64,000 bases of DNA from Struthio camelus (lineage: Eukaryota > Chordata > Aves > Struthioniformes > Struthionidae). Where the stretch lies: the NCBI RefSeq assembly GCF_040807025.1, contig NC_090942.1, forward strand, positions 206,172,640 through 206,236,639. The letters run 5' to 3'. The notes below the pieces were generated by a model, which ran no database searches, was not told the DNA's origin, and was given only the letters and a program-made list of their open reading frames with translations. Each line of letters starts with the position of its first letter. Within the stretch, counting starts at the first letter, position 1. Positions 14,101-28,300 of this stretch are shown in pieces. Both the position numbers and the translations under genes were made by a program.

Positions 14101-17100
14101 GAAGCATTTTGGACAACTCACTGGTATAAACACCTTCCTTCTTGCAGAAAGTGCCTTGAGAGTGTCGATAACCACAAAGTGGTCAGGACCTTAGCAATAC
14201 AACTCTTCTGAAAGATGGTCTCTTGTGCAGCATTGAACTTCAAATGCTGTGTGGAAATTGGTTCATAGTGCCACCTACAGAATTGCCACTTCCACTTCAT
14301 AATGAATTAAGGGCACAACATGTGGATTTCCTTTATTTCCTTTCTCTTTTAGGACCTGTAACTCATTTAAAATTCTCAAGAAATTTTGAAACAAAAGCCT
14401 CCAACTTTTAAGTTTACAAAGATTTTCAAGAGATACAATGAACCTAAGTATTCTTATGCATCTTCCTTTAATTTAGGCTGTGATGGTGACATTCTCACCG
14501 TGGAAATCAGAATAAAATTGCATGCAAATTGCAGGCGGAAGAAAGGATGACCTAGGAAATCAATAAAAGAATAATCATTAAGAATGATGTGTGAACACTG
14601 AATCACATAGGAAAATGTATATAAGTGAGTAAGCCTAAAAATACGGAAGAATTTATTCTCCAAATTTAAGGTAATCTCCCATTTAAAAAAAAAGTTAATT
14701 TAATAATTATGCTATACTATTTTCAAGTGTGAAATTGAAAGATGTCAAAAATCACCTTCTAAGAATGGAGTCCTATTTTTATCAGTTGCTGTACAAGTAT
14801 ATATAAAGAGATGATACGCCCACTTGAAAAGCTACAGTCTAAAGGACATCGACAGAAGAAAGTTCAGGGACTGGGCTAGTCCGTGAAGAAGTTTGAACAG
14901 ACAGTAACACATCTAAAAAGACAGCTGTAAGTGGAGAAAGCTGTCTGAGGAACGTACAAGTATAAGAATAACCTTCTGCATTTCTTGCTTTTCTTGAGGC
15001 TAATAAAAAAAAAGTAAGAAATGTAGATTGGACAGTAAGAGGAAGTTTGGGCTTCAGGTATATCTCTAGATTCCTCCTCTGTTAATTTATGCTTGCAAAG
15101 ATGAAGACTCTGTAGGCTGTTGCTAGAAAGTTAAAAAAAAAAATCAAGATCCATCAGCTGAGGTTGAGAAATTGGCTGTCATTACCAACAGGAAAGTTAT
15201 ATTCATCTTTTATGTGATCAGTTATTATTGTGTCAAATGGGAAAGAGAGGTGGCTTTTCCAAAGATAGGCTGATGCATATGGGACAATTATTTCAGTTTT
15301 GGGCATGTTCTCATAATGATTCTATTTTCAATGTCAATTTAAACACACAGGTGATAGTACTGCAACAGTAACATAGAAATGATGCACAATGAGGCAACAC
15401 AAATTTACTTGCTTCTTACTCCAGGCCACGTGAGGCACTGAAAAGGAGTAAGCTCTCTTTTAGTTTTATTTGCCCTTGACTTCCACACTGCATACCGTAT
15501 CCTGGAATTGGTCTTCTTCATGTATTGCAGAAGACCTACCTGTTGCAAGGACATTTCCCAATGAATACTTCTAAAGTATTGAAAAAACTAAATGTAGAAT
15601 TGTATCAAAAAGTGTGTGAGAGCCCCTGTTCCACAGAGTGTTAGAATCGGAGAACATTTCAAAGTGATCATGGAAGCTCTAGCAGGTGAATTAATCAGTG
15701 CATGAGTCCTTCCCGCATAGAGAGCAGTACTTGAGTGGGCACTTCTTTAAAGGGGGCAGAATAGAGTAGATGTTATCAGTCTGGCTGTCATTCTGTTCAA
15801 TTTAGGGAATCTTGCCAGTTCCTAAGTAAAGGAAAATAAGGCTCCTTACCACATTGTGCTTGTAAGGGGTGGTATGTTCAAATTACTGGGAATATGTGCT
15901 GTAGTGGGTAGATAGCAGAGAGAAGGAATGCCTTCCCTAGTTAACATCCCACTTCATGGCGTAGGTATTGGTACAAGCTAGGATGAAAATTTCTGAGGTA
16001 GGAAACAAAGCATGAAGACAAAACTGGGAGACATAGCTTTCTCACACCCTCTGCCAGTAGCTACAAGCTACATTTCTACTGGATTATCAATTTTTGCACC
16101 TTTTATGTGTGACCTTTGTCACGATAAAGAACACGGTCAGTTCCTTTGGGTTGAACTATTCAGCTTAATATATGACAAATTACAAAATCAGAACATGGAA
16201 GAAAAGACTGACTTAAAAACACCCTTTTATTGCTATAGAACGGAGTGAAGTTGTATATCTCTTCTCATGTTTGCCCTTTAGTTTATGATGTTCTTTAAAT
16301 TTATAGTGGAGTGCTGATCTAAAAAGATAAATGGGACATAGATACTGGAAAATGGAAATGTTCCTTGTCAGCCTGCATAATATGAGTAGACAGACAGTCA
16401 GAGAAGTGATTCCAGGTTTCAATGTACTTTCTGATGCTTCTTCTTCCCCTCTCCCTTCCTTTTTCTTTCACGCTCCCTTTTTGAAATACTGTCCTGCAGT
16501 CCTGCATGAGATATTTGTTATGTACTTACATCTCTCATTGTTGAAGGAGGAATTTGGCTGCCTGGTAGTAAGGTCTGTTGAACTTGCTTTTGACTCGACA
16601 CAAAAACATGCTGTTTGACCTTTCCCTGGAGACAGTGGCACCTCTCTTTTATCCCAGCTTTCTTAACGGAACTGCAAAAAGCCTTTAAAAGAGCTTTTTC
16701 ATATTAAAAGGATGCTGTAGAGTACTTAAAAGGTCTCAGTTTGGTTCTGGTTAAAAATGTGACATAATCTTATGGGCAATGTCTATCAAACACTTGAAAT
16801 GTTTAAAACAAATCAGTCTCCTTGTTCCAACTACTGAAACACACAAAAAGCAAATGAGTGCACTTCAGCAGCATTTTTTTCCTGATGCTATATGGACAGA
16901 TCAGAGAGACTTTTCTAAACTATTCTGTTTTGATTTTGGACAGTAACTTTTCCTCTCCTTCTTTAGAATGTAATCCAGCACTGTAGGGAGAGAAATAAGA
17001 TATATTCTAACTGTGATATATTTTCCTGACCATCCATATATTAGGTGGAATTCATCTGATCAGAGGTATGCTTCTATAGAGTAGGAATCTACATTTAAGC

Positions 17101-17789
17101 TTGATGTAAATGGCTTCTTTTATTGCCGAGGGAGAAAAACGGACGCCAATTTTATATGCGTTGAGTGCAAGTGAGCACAATAGGTGTCTAGCACCACTAA
17201 AGATGCCCTGTGCAAACCTCCCTGGCCTCCAGGTGCCAATTCAGCAGGACATGAGTATCCCATAGGTCCTATGTCACATCTACAAGCCCCACATGGATGC
17301 CTTGGATATCCTGGGACATTTCCAGTGTCAGTAGATGTCTATGCTTAGGCCTTTATCTCCTTTGACTATAAGAAGAGCCTGGAGTGAATGGGTAGAAACG
17401 GACACCTTTAGTAAGTACAGTCTTTCATGTGTTTGCCCTTGATTTCTATGGGAGTCCAAACACCAAGGGTTTATATCTCACTGTCATTTCATTGACTCTC
17501 TGAAGCACTGAAGCTTTCTCCTGGCTGTCTCTGGTATTTGCTAGACCCAGTAGCATCTGCTGGTCTTGACAGTGAAAGGAAAATGTTGTCGCTGTCACTG
17601 AGATGGAGCTTGTTCTATAATAAGTGTGCTGAGGGGGCAGATACAGGTTGTGCTGGGTTGCAGATAGCCTGTAGAGTGAAAGACCCTGGTCAGAGTGATG
17701 TGGAAAGAGATGGGAGAGCTGGAGAGGCCGAGTTCATTCCTGCCAAAAAAGTGGTCGAAACTCAGCTACCATGAGCCAGAGGAGACCTT

Positions 17790-17860
17790 AGGCTGCCTTT
17801 TGGACCTTGAGCAACTCAAGCTAAATGCCTTAACTTGTCTGAGCTGTGACATGGATGCCA
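17790..17860 (-). repeat. Possible ancient MIR-type SINE fragment
   Basis: The + strand reads like the reverse complement of the MIR core: GACCTTGAGCAA, then after a short interruption CCTTAACTTGTCTGAGC. This resembles the familiar 'gaccttgggcaa...cttaacctctctgagcc' phrase of amniote MIR elements. The match is by eye and the copy would be very old, so confidence is low. Confidence 0.3.
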
Positions 17861-18534
17861 GCAAAGGCACAGGCATAGACATAACCTAGGAGTTTCTTCT
17901 TAGTTTGCTTTCCCTAAAAGCCTTGGTAGTTTAGTAGTTTTTTTCAGACCATGTCTATCAACATCAGCAGGATTGCATCCTGTATAAAATTCAGCAGCGG
18001 AGAATATTTCTTTTTGCATCAAGGCATGGCTTTCGTTGATGCAATTGCTTCCTGCACAGATCTCTTACTTCTGCTGGTGGAAGCAGAAGGGATCTGCCTG
18101 AAGGGATTCCAGTCCATCTTTTCTACTTTGCAGGAGACTGCTCCAAATACCAGACTGTAAGCTTAGCTGGGGAAATTGCCCTCCATTCCTCCCTGTGAAT
18201 GTGCACTTCTCTATAGAAAAGCACTAGATCAAAGCCTTAGATCATGAAAGTAAGGATGATTTTATAGCTTAGTAGTCAGGTCTCAACAAAGAGAGGAAGA
18301 ATCTTGAGTTTCGGCTTTTGCCCTAAGGCCGGTTTGTGCATTTTACGCAGTAGCTGGGTAAATGCATAAGAACGTAATGTAAACTAAAAGCTCCTTGATG
18401 TAAAGATCAGCACTCACATCCCTCCACTCCTAGGTCAATTCCCATGAAACTCCCATGAGTCATGGGTGTTACAAATGAAATTCAAACATACATTATGTAA
18501 GAACGGAGTGCCCTGATATGACAAAGGATGACAT

Positions 18535-18590
18535 TGGCTTAGAGTGAGGAAGCCTGGGTTCGAGTCTCCCATCTGTGTGAGTCAGAATAC
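18535..18590 (-). repeat. Possible tRNA-derived SINE (MIR-like) fragment with B box
   Basis: AGCCTGGGTTCGAGTCTCCC at 18551-18570 contains GGTTCGAGTC, a good match to the RNA polymerase III B box. It also resembles the reverse complement of the tRNA-derived head of MIR. No paired acceptor stem or A box could be folded around it, so a functional tRNA gene is unlikely. Confidence 0.3.
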
Positions 18591-19292
18591 AGTTTTAATG
18601 AAGGTCTCCCACATCCTGAGAACAGGATTTAAGTATCAGAACTGGAGATAGATCTTTCTCATCTGTCCTAGTGAAATCACTCCAATTAATGTTAGTATTT
18701 AACTGTTCCAACTCTCCAAACCTCATAGACAGGGAACTCAATCTGAGGGAAAAGTAGTGTCTTACATTCAGCCTGTACCCCGTATGCCAAGGAACCTGTC
18801 TGTATTTGCGGCTGAACATCCCGTAATGTCTGTCTTCAGAAAGTTCCTTCTCAGTATAGCTTCTTCTCACAGTCCACAAAGGAAGAGGTCTGCTGCTAAC
18901 CTCGACCAGTAAAAAGAGCTGAGTCGATTCTATGGAATTCATATAATTATAACTCAAACTTCTTGTGTATTTTACATTCTGAAGGTTCTGAAATATAAGG
19001 ATATTTGTGAAAGAAAAACAATTGCTAAAAGATTTTTTTTGAGCCAAAATTAAAATCTGTTAGCTCTCAACTAGTGCACAGTTACTTAGACACTCCTTGA
19101 AACCTGAAATGTTTCTTTTCAAAAATGTCATTTCCAAAAGGCTGCTTTTTCCAAAATATTTTCCTTCTTTTTGGGCATAAATGGGCATGCAGAGGGAGGA
19201 AAATGTGAAGTCGAGTATTTTTTCCAAATCTACTTGTAATTCCAGGCTGATGAAACTGCATTTTTGATAAATAGCCTACTTATAGAAAAATT

Positions 19293-19308
19293 CCCCCCCC
19301 CCCCCCCC
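19293..19308. repeat. Homopolymer run of 16 C
   Basis: Sixteen consecutive C residues lie in an AT-rich neighbourhood. Such runs are uncommon in vertebrate DNA, and the exact length may be affected by sequencing error. Confidence 0.9.
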
Positions 19309-22300
19309 AATAAATTAAAGAATTGCACAGTCTTACAGCTGATATTGAAAGATTATGATCAGGGATGCCAAACCAGACTTAAAAATAATGCTATAACTCG
19401 CAAATAGCACTTAACAGGTTCATCTATTTGCCTTAAGTTTTTCTTTTGCGAGCTTCTTATGAAGCACTTGTCTTTGCTGGGCCAGAGTGGACCAATGACA
19501 CTTCAGATCCCATAAAAGCAGCCCCAGCACTTAAGCTAATGGAGAATTTTCGTTATCTATCTATCTCAAAATATTGTGGTGATGAGCACTGGGGAAATGA
19601 CTATTAATCTTTTGTCAGCAGCTGCAGTAGCAGCAATAAAATTCTTTTTTTTCCGTGCCTTTAACCATAAGAGGACAAGAACACCAATGTACAAACTTCA
19701 CCTAAATAAAGTGCCAGCATTTTATATGTTTTATTGGGTCTGACAGAGAGGATTTCATTTTGGGGATGCCCTAGTGGCAGTCATGCTTGTGTGCAAAGTG
19801 TAGAAGTGGGTGTAGGATGCTGGAGGAAGGATGATGCACTGAACAGCTGAGCAGAGTCCCACCATCAGGAGGATGGCAATGATGTCTCTGCTTTCCAGCG
19901 GGAGATGGAAGGTGACCATTTCTGTTCGGTGGCTGGAGGACAGCAGGGATGAGTTAGTAGGGCCTGACACTGACAATATAGGGCTTAAGAAGAGGACTAC
20001 GTTTCTACATGACTAAGGCACAAACTTATGTAAATTAGAACATATTTGTACCCTAAAGTAGGCAGGGGCTCACTTTGATTTCCAGCTTGTGAGTAGTCAC
20101 TCACATTGAGTCAAGTTGCACCAGCGCAGTTATTAACTGTGCTGCACTGTTATTTCTGTTATGGAATGATTAAACCTGCAGGTTTAGTAACAGGCCCTCT
20201 CACTCCCAAGGGATGAGCTCACCTTGTTGCACTACTGACTAAAGTGAGGATTGTTGATGCCTGCAAGCATTACTTTGTCTTTTTCTCAGCCGCTCAGTGT
20301 CTTTAAACTTAATCCTGACGGCAAACCATTTACTTATCATAAATAACCAATAAATGCATTTATGTGTAGACATCATAAATCACCTTTTACAATATTTTAT
20401 TTGTCAAAATATGGCTAATTGGGTTCAAATTCTTTTCTTTGTGAGTGTTTTAAATACATATAAACAAAAATTTAAATAATTATAGACCTCTCAGAATATT
20501 TTGAACAAAGATCTATCAAGTATAAAGCTGAATTTTCAAAGTCTCATTTAACAAAGAGGCAAAAGAAAGATATTAAAATATTTTGAACTGGAGGTTTAGA
20601 ATTAAAAAGAGTTCTGATTTAAGTTCACATTTAGCACCAATAAAGCATGCAGGGTTGTAAGAAAGTTTGACAAGAGAAAGCCTATAGAGCTCAGTACAAT
20701 TTCATGCTATAATTATTGTTACTTTTATATTATTATAATTATTATCTTGCCAACACTCATGAAGAAAAAAACCCTGCTGAATCCTCTGAAGTTGATAGTT
20801 TTTGTATATGTCTATCTGTGTGTGTATAAAAAGGTGAGGTGTTGTCAAAATATTGAATCAGATCCTGATGACAGATGTTCCCAGAGCCCACAACCACTTA
20901 AATTTAGCTACTGCACCATGAATTTCACCTTGTGTCTATGAGGAATTTGATAGAAGTCAACTTGTGAAGAACCTCACCGAAGTCATGCACAGCTACTTAC
21001 CCTTCAGCTCATAGGGCTTCCACTGAGGTCATCTGCTTCCAAGCAGACGTGTGAATTACTGGTTGCAAGCCTGGAGCCTAATATAGGTATTGAATACCCA
21101 TGAATAGTACTGTAAGGACGTTGGCTTGGCTTGTAGCCCTCCACCTACTGACTGTGCGTAATGTGTCTCCTGAGGGATTCTTCCACATTGCTCTTGGCTG
21201 TGGGAAATGAACAAATGAAAATGAGGCTGACAGAGCAAAGTATGATATTGGTCATAGTTCCTTACTTGCAAAACAGATGCAATCATAGGCAAGTGAATCT
21301 TGGGGACTGCTGAAACAGTCACAATCTTGCTGATTCCAGCAGGAGAGTTTCAAGGTTGCATTGACGTGGCTGAGGTGAGGACTGAGTCCAATGTACCATG
21401 TGTTGCTATTCAGTAGTCTCCATCATCCTTATTATTGTTGGTTTTTGTCAGCACAGAAATATTTATTTACCTTAGGGGAACAAACCGATTCCAAGGCAAG
21501 GCATGTCGCCATTTTTCAGAATGGACTAACAATAACTCTTAATTCTTTTGGATTTTCCTAGAAAGGCCATATTTCTATCCATGTTTAGACAGCAGTACTA
21601 CAGTTCCCATTGAGAAGATCATCATGCATTTCGAAAGAAGCAATGACATGAATTAGTAATGAGGAATACTTTATCTGCATTAGTCAGATAGCATTGATCA
21701 ATTGTCTGAACTGAAGTTAAAGGCTAACTGGAGTCTGGAGATTAATTTGGAAATGGGCTCTGTGTTCTATTTTCAGATCCCTTTATGTATGCAAAGTGTG
21801 AATAAACATCGACCAATCAAGAGGGAAAGTAGAGGCTTGGGGAAGACAACTCTTTATGATATTATAATATTAGCATTATGCTTTCAGAACAATGCTCCCA
21901 TAGGATCTATACAAACCTAGTAGGATTTACTTGCAGAATTTGTGCATTCAGGCCAAGCCAGGTTTCATTTGTCTAGCTGCAAAAGATGTTCCACGGTATC
22001 AGGCTTCATGTACCAAAGTTGCAGAAGGGAGTCTCCCTCTGCAAACCCACTCTACCAACCTCTGATAAAGTAGACACCCAAGCTCTACTGAGCGTCGGCC
22101 TTTTGGCACAGTAGGAGCAAAGGCAGGTCCTGTAGGGAGGAGCTGATCAGAGCTAAAGGAACAAACTGTTCAATAGCTGCTGTTACTTTACAAACATCAT
22201 AATTTCCTGGCAGCTGGATCTCCATAAGTAATTAGCAAAATAAGTGAGAATATGCTAATGAACAGTAATATTTCAGTTCTTTAAATCGTGGAGACTGTTT

Positions 22301-25300
22301 GTTAAAGCCTGCACTCATTTTATGCCTGTTTTGCAAACAAAAGGGAGGAAGTTCAGAAAAATCTAAGCAATGGGAAAAGCAATGCATATAGCAGATCATT
22401 TCCCTATTTACTTTTCGATCATGCCCCAGAAATAGCAGTCTAGATTATGTCTTGGAAATAATCCTTTTATATGGAAGAACGATTTTAAGCCTCTGCTTCC
22501 CTGTGGCTTCCTGCAAATCTTCTATCTACCATGATAAGGTTGACTCATAGGCTTCACAGTTTGGTGGGATGAGGATATGCCTGGAAGATGTTGAGCAGGC
22601 TGGTTGAGTAGGCTGGAGTTTCAGTGGCATAGTAACCACATATGTGTCTGCCTGTGCTATGTTTGCCCACTCAAGGGATCAGGACTGACTTTACGGGGGA
22701 CTTTGTTGCCCTGCACTGGTTATGACGGGTATGGAGAGAGCAGTCTAGGCCAGAGCTGTAACGCTAAAGGCAGTCAAAATATGCTTTGTTCCCAGATTAA
22801 AACATCTAAATGCATCTCAGCTAGGTGTCTATGTCTGGATGATTAAATTGACCTACAGTGATTCAGAGTGTGATTTGGTTCCCTAAATACAGGTAATTCA
22901 GATAACTTAAGATATCCGAGACATCCACACGAGGCTAGCAGGTTCATCATTATATCCACGTAGCAAAGGGCAGTGAGAGGTACTTTCACTCTAAACACTC
23001 TAAACAAGCAGTCTGGTCTGGTTGTCATGGCAGTCCTTGAACTAGCACCATTGCTACTGCTGTCTGTGGACATGCCAGCCTGCTGAAGAATGAGTCACCT
23101 CTTACCCTAGAGGGCACATTTGGCTGTGCTGTCACAGGCAGGAGGTCCAGGGGCTTTGTGGAGCCCCACGAGCACAGGAACCTCATGTTACACACTGCTC
23201 GTCTCCCTGTGGCCTATGAGCTCAGGCCTGAGGTGCAAAGGTTGCTCTAACCCACTTCCATTGCGCATACCCCTTACAAGTCTCCATGTATCTCTAGCTC
23301 ATGGTCTCACCTGGCCCTTATACCAGCACAGATAACCTTATAGCCATCAGGAACATCATCTGAGCCTACTGACCACATTAGGTACATTAATGTTCTGTGA
23401 GGGTGATCAGAGCAGACAACGTTTTGTCATAGACCACTTGTTAACCACCTTTTTTAAACAAGTAGTAATATGAACAGTGGAACAAAGGAAGGCTGATTTC
23501 TAAAAATTCTGTGATTACTTGTTATGTGTGAGAGACCCCACCCTTCTCATGGCCTCAGTTAGGGCACCAGCAAGGTCTCCTTCCTCTGCCTACTTTTTTC
23601 ATGAGAAAAGTGCTCATCATTCCATTTCCCTATTTGTTTAAAATTAGCCAATGGGTTCTCAAGTCATTGGGGAGACCTAGAGAATCTCACATCTTCACAC
23701 AGACAGTGCGATAGCATATGCCTCATCTTCCTTGAAAATTAGGCTAATAAAATGCTATTGTTTCAACACATAAAGCTCACAGACAGCTTTTCAGAGGCAA
23801 AATCCTAACTTAAGACTTCCTTAGTGCTCGATCGAAAGATTTAAGTGTCATGGTCTGTTTTTCAAAGTACAAGAAGTTTGGGTAGCTTATTGTGCTAAAT
23901 GTGTTTGCTGTGAACCACTGGCCGCGTGCTATTAGGATTTACTTGGAGGAGGAGAACAGCACCTATATCATCTCTGCTCACTCATCCATCTATTCCAAAC
24001 CCTGCTCAGCACAGGAATGCTTGAGGCATTGGACTCTTTGATCTTGAGAAACCCAGAACAAGTTCTCTTTGGCAAAACAATGTACTTGGAAACAACATTG
24101 CCATTGATGCAGTGGTACTAACCAGGAAATCAGGGTGTATAGTCATTTTACAGCCATATGTGGTTAGCATTGGCAGACACCTCCACTTTGAAATCCACAG
24201 GATCTTCTTTCTAGTTCTATCTTTGCCCCTCAGGCACAGCTGACAAATTTCATGAATCCTCTCGAACAACCAGCTTTCTGTACGGGCAGGAAACTTCTGT
24301 TGTGCCACCACTGTGGTCTCTGCTTTCTTTGCTCCTCTCTTCAAGCACCTCTGCCCCAAGACTTGCTTTACAAAATGTCATTGTGGGGTGAATTAGCTGA
24401 AGTGCAGTTTCCTCACTGGTGACATGTCAGCTGCAGTCTCGTGGTGCTGTTGGAAGATTCTCCTCCAGCAGAGGAAGTGAACCTCCCATGCTGCATGCAC
24501 ATTTTGCTGATGTGTCAGGACAAAAGCCTGACAAACAACAGATTTCTGTTCACTTAAAACACTCAAAGACCAGCAAAAGGTACCATTCTGGAGACTGTTC
24601 TGCGGCTTTAGACTGCAGAAATAAAAAATAGACTGAGAAGTCAATGCTGGAGCTTAGACGCCCAGTGCCGTGCTGGCACTCACAAGATAGATTTTCTATC
24701 CGCGGGCTGCCTGGGAGTAATCTTTGCCAAAGCCATTAGCAGCAGAAGGGCACTAGCATTTCTGTGTTTCACTGAGATTATCAGTGCTTTTGGGTGGCAG
24801 GGGGGCTATTCACCCTCTCTGCAGCTCTGGGAGAGTGTGAGGTGTGGGACAGGCAGGCGGAGCCCTCCTTCCTTCCCCTCACAACCCCCTTTTCCCCAGC
24901 ATGCAGGAGAGAAGAGCCTGGGGTGAAGGCAAGGGGTGGGGGAGCGCCAGCAGGGTTTTCAGCAGGCAGCCACAGCATCTCACTGCAGAGGCGATCTTTG
25001 GTGGGACCAGAGGACGGGCACAAGTAGGGCAGGAAATGAGGATACAGGAGTTTGGGGGGATCAGATTGCAAAGAGGAACTGCACAAGAGGAAGCAAAAGT
25101 GGGTAGCTGAAGGTGAAAACCTTACTGGAGAATTCGTTCCGCTACTTTTTGCACTGAGAAGAAGATTCCTCCAGCACAGAGCAAAACTTGAACCAACACT
25201 TGATGAGGAGCTCCTCATGCTGTGGTAGCTGGGATGACTGACCCTGGCCTGCAGCACAGTGATGACTGCATACTCGGTAGCCCTAATTTGTCCTGATACT

Positions 25301-28300
25301 CTGTCAAATAGTATTTTAAATGCTTAGAGCAAGCCAGTGAATTGTTAGAGGTTGCCTGGTGGCTTTTCACACTTGACAGTATGTACCACACGGAGCATAG
25401 CTCTGCTTTCATCTGGTCTATTTTTTTTCAAAAGCATGGCATCAGTTTAATGCATTGTTCTGAGCTGCAGGATGATGACGACGCCTCCTTAATATTAATA
25501 CATTTGACCTTCTTAACTCTTTGTGAGTGTGTTTGCTGGTTACTGGTGGTTGGTGGTTGACTTTTTAAAGTAATTACGTGACAGAAAACAGATACAAGTG
25601 AAAGTTGCTTTGCAGAAAGCAGCCAAGCACGAAGTGGAAAAAAAATTGGCATCTATTCCCAGTAGCAGAGAGTTTCATTGTGATTCATTGTACTACTTCT
25701 GGAGTCCCAGCTCCTTGGTGTTTTTTAACAGCTGCATGCAAAAGGCAGATCAATCTGTTTAGGTGTTTATTTCATTGCTGGAATTCTGTGCTCTGTCAGT
25801 CGCAAGGGCAGAGGAGACTTACTGAGAGACAAACAGAGGATGGCAGTTTCTGGTGTGCTTGATGGGGGTGTGTGATCCAGTCTCAATACTGAGTGAAATT
25901 AGCAACTAGGAAGGCTATCAAACAATAAATATCTACATTTTCCATATGATTAATTACATACTTAATGTATGTAATTGAAACATATCAGATCTCTGCTAGC
26001 CAAAAATATCCACAAGCTTGACATCGTTTGCATTTTAGAGCATTTCTCTGTCCAAGGAGCTGTTGTTTTCACCTGAGCATTTCTTAAAGACCAGTATATG
26101 TGTCACCTGCCTAATGGAGGCATGGGTGAAAACTCAGCAGGACTTTGGCACATGTGAACAGTACCTCCTGTTACATGTTTTCTTCAGCAAATCTCATCTG
26201 ACTAGGGCACATTAAATCTGTCCCTTTGTTGCACAAATTTATGAAAGTTGAAATACCTACAAACTTTGGTAAAATTTAATCCTACTGCTTAAAACTCGCT
26301 CTGTCTTCCTTCTAATGCAGATATAATGGACTCGATTTGCTCTTCACACTGTCTTTGCACAAGAGTAAGCTCACTGTTACAGAGAGATTCCCCTCAGTTG
26401 GCACTAGTGCAAATGGGAGAGAACTATGCCCAATAGGTTGCATACAATGGGCTGCTAGCACCTAAATCCCACAAAAGAGAGATCTCTTTGCTAGGCCTAA
26501 GTCTTAAAGATGTTTGCTCAATGGTAGGGACACGTTCTCATGTTCTTCAACCTGTAAGGCTGCACCTACGCTGACCTTCAGTGCTCTCACTGATGTGACC
26601 CGGGGTCTCAGCCCAGCAGCTCTCCAGGCCAGGAATATGACAGGAACATCTCCCATACACCCAGGGAAACACGTCTTGCCCTAGCACACATTCAGGGTGT
26701 AGCTAGGGTTTGCATCACGTAGGAAATGCTTTCAGACCTGCTATTACAGATATTGTGCCAATTGCCAGATTGCCCATGAAGCTACTTACTCAGTGTCCTG
26801 TGGTGCTTGACTGATAGTCAGATCAAGTCCTGACTACCTTTCTTGTGGCAGTAGTCCCTTCGGATGATGGCAATTATAACATACTGGTTTGATTTTAATT
26901 AGCCTGTAATACTCACAGCTTCATAGGAAGCTCCGAGATTGATCTTGGAGTCTTAGAAGGAAAGACATGATATGCAGGTGTAAAAAACTTATTTGTGCTA
27001 ATTCTCTTTTCATAAAAAGTGCAAAACCTCAGATTTTTAACATAACCTGTTACTAGATTGTGGGAGAAAGAAGGAAAAACTATGGCTCCCTCCCAATCCC
27101 TTGCTTTTTTTTTCCTCTTCTGTTATATCGCAAAATGACTCCACTGCTCAGCCTGGATTCTCACAACCCCACTGTGATGAGGTTCTTTTTGCAAACATAC
27201 TTATCTCTGGCATTATTTTGTCTTCCCCTGACTCCATTATCTATTTATATACATGCAGTCTGACCCCCAAGACTCTTCAAATCAATGGGCATTTTTGCTC
27301 TTGCTGAATTTTTGATTAAGTTTGTGTTTGAAGTAGCCCAAATACTTCTCCGCAATGACTTTAGGGCGGAAAATACTTTGTGTTGTATGCTTATGTCATT
27401 CTAAGCACAGTGGTACTTTATGTCTTGGTTGGGAACCTGAACTATCACAGCCACAGAAATAGCAATAGCAAAGAAAAGCAAACGATAGAAAAGCAAAGCA
27501 ATATTTTCCCACTTCCATTTCTTTTGAAGCTCAGTGGAAGTAAAAGCATTACCATGTATCATGGGCATGTTTTTATTTCTGATTCCTCCCAGCCCCTGGT
27601 TTGGCAAAGTAAGACGCTTCTTACCTGCTGAGGAACAGCACTTGCATTTTTTAGGGACTCTTACTTTCTTTTACTCCTCGTCCTTGCTACCCATCTCCAT
27701 TTATTTAATCTTACACAATTTTTCATGCATTTAGATATTCAGATTTCATAGTCAAATTTTGTCCTGTTGCTCATAAACCTTGCAATCTCCTGTCTATAAG
27801 TATTCTCTTGTTTCCACTGACCCAAAGGCTGTTGCAGAATCAAGACTTGCTTCCTTAACCTGTTTCGCTCTTTTTTTTTTTTTCTGAAGCTCCATGAGGG
27901 CTCCTTCATGTGAGGAGGAAGGCAGGAAGGTTCATATGAGAGAAGAACAAGAGCTGCTTCCTGGTCAGCGTCTCAGCTCTGCTGCTGGCATTTAGTTGTC
28001 TTGAGGAAGCACAAAGCAACACCTTTTTTTCCTTTCTTTGCCTGCTGCTGCTTTGCTTGTATCCTGCTTGCAGGAGCTCTGCATTATTAGGATAAAAGCA
28101 GAAATGGCTCTTCCTAAGCTCGGGGGAAAACCCAGCAAAGAGTAGCTTTGCTCCAGAGAGCTATCCAGAGCAGCCTGGGAGAAGGACAGGATGGGAAACT
28201 GAGGAATGGCCAGGTCTGCCAGCCTCCAGGGGAAGTCACAGGGCTCTGGGGCCGCCTCAGCCTGTTATAGCAGTCCGTAGTAAATTGTCCCGAAGTGGGA

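Noticed and set aside
18551..18570. tRNA gene suggested by a good B box
   Set aside because: No A box at the right distance and no cloverleaf could be formed. A SINE fragment or chance is more likely.
18595..19047. 150-codon minus-strand ORF
   Set aside because: No recognisable domain, no splice or promoter context and no codon bias visible. ORFs of this size are expected by chance in 64 kb.
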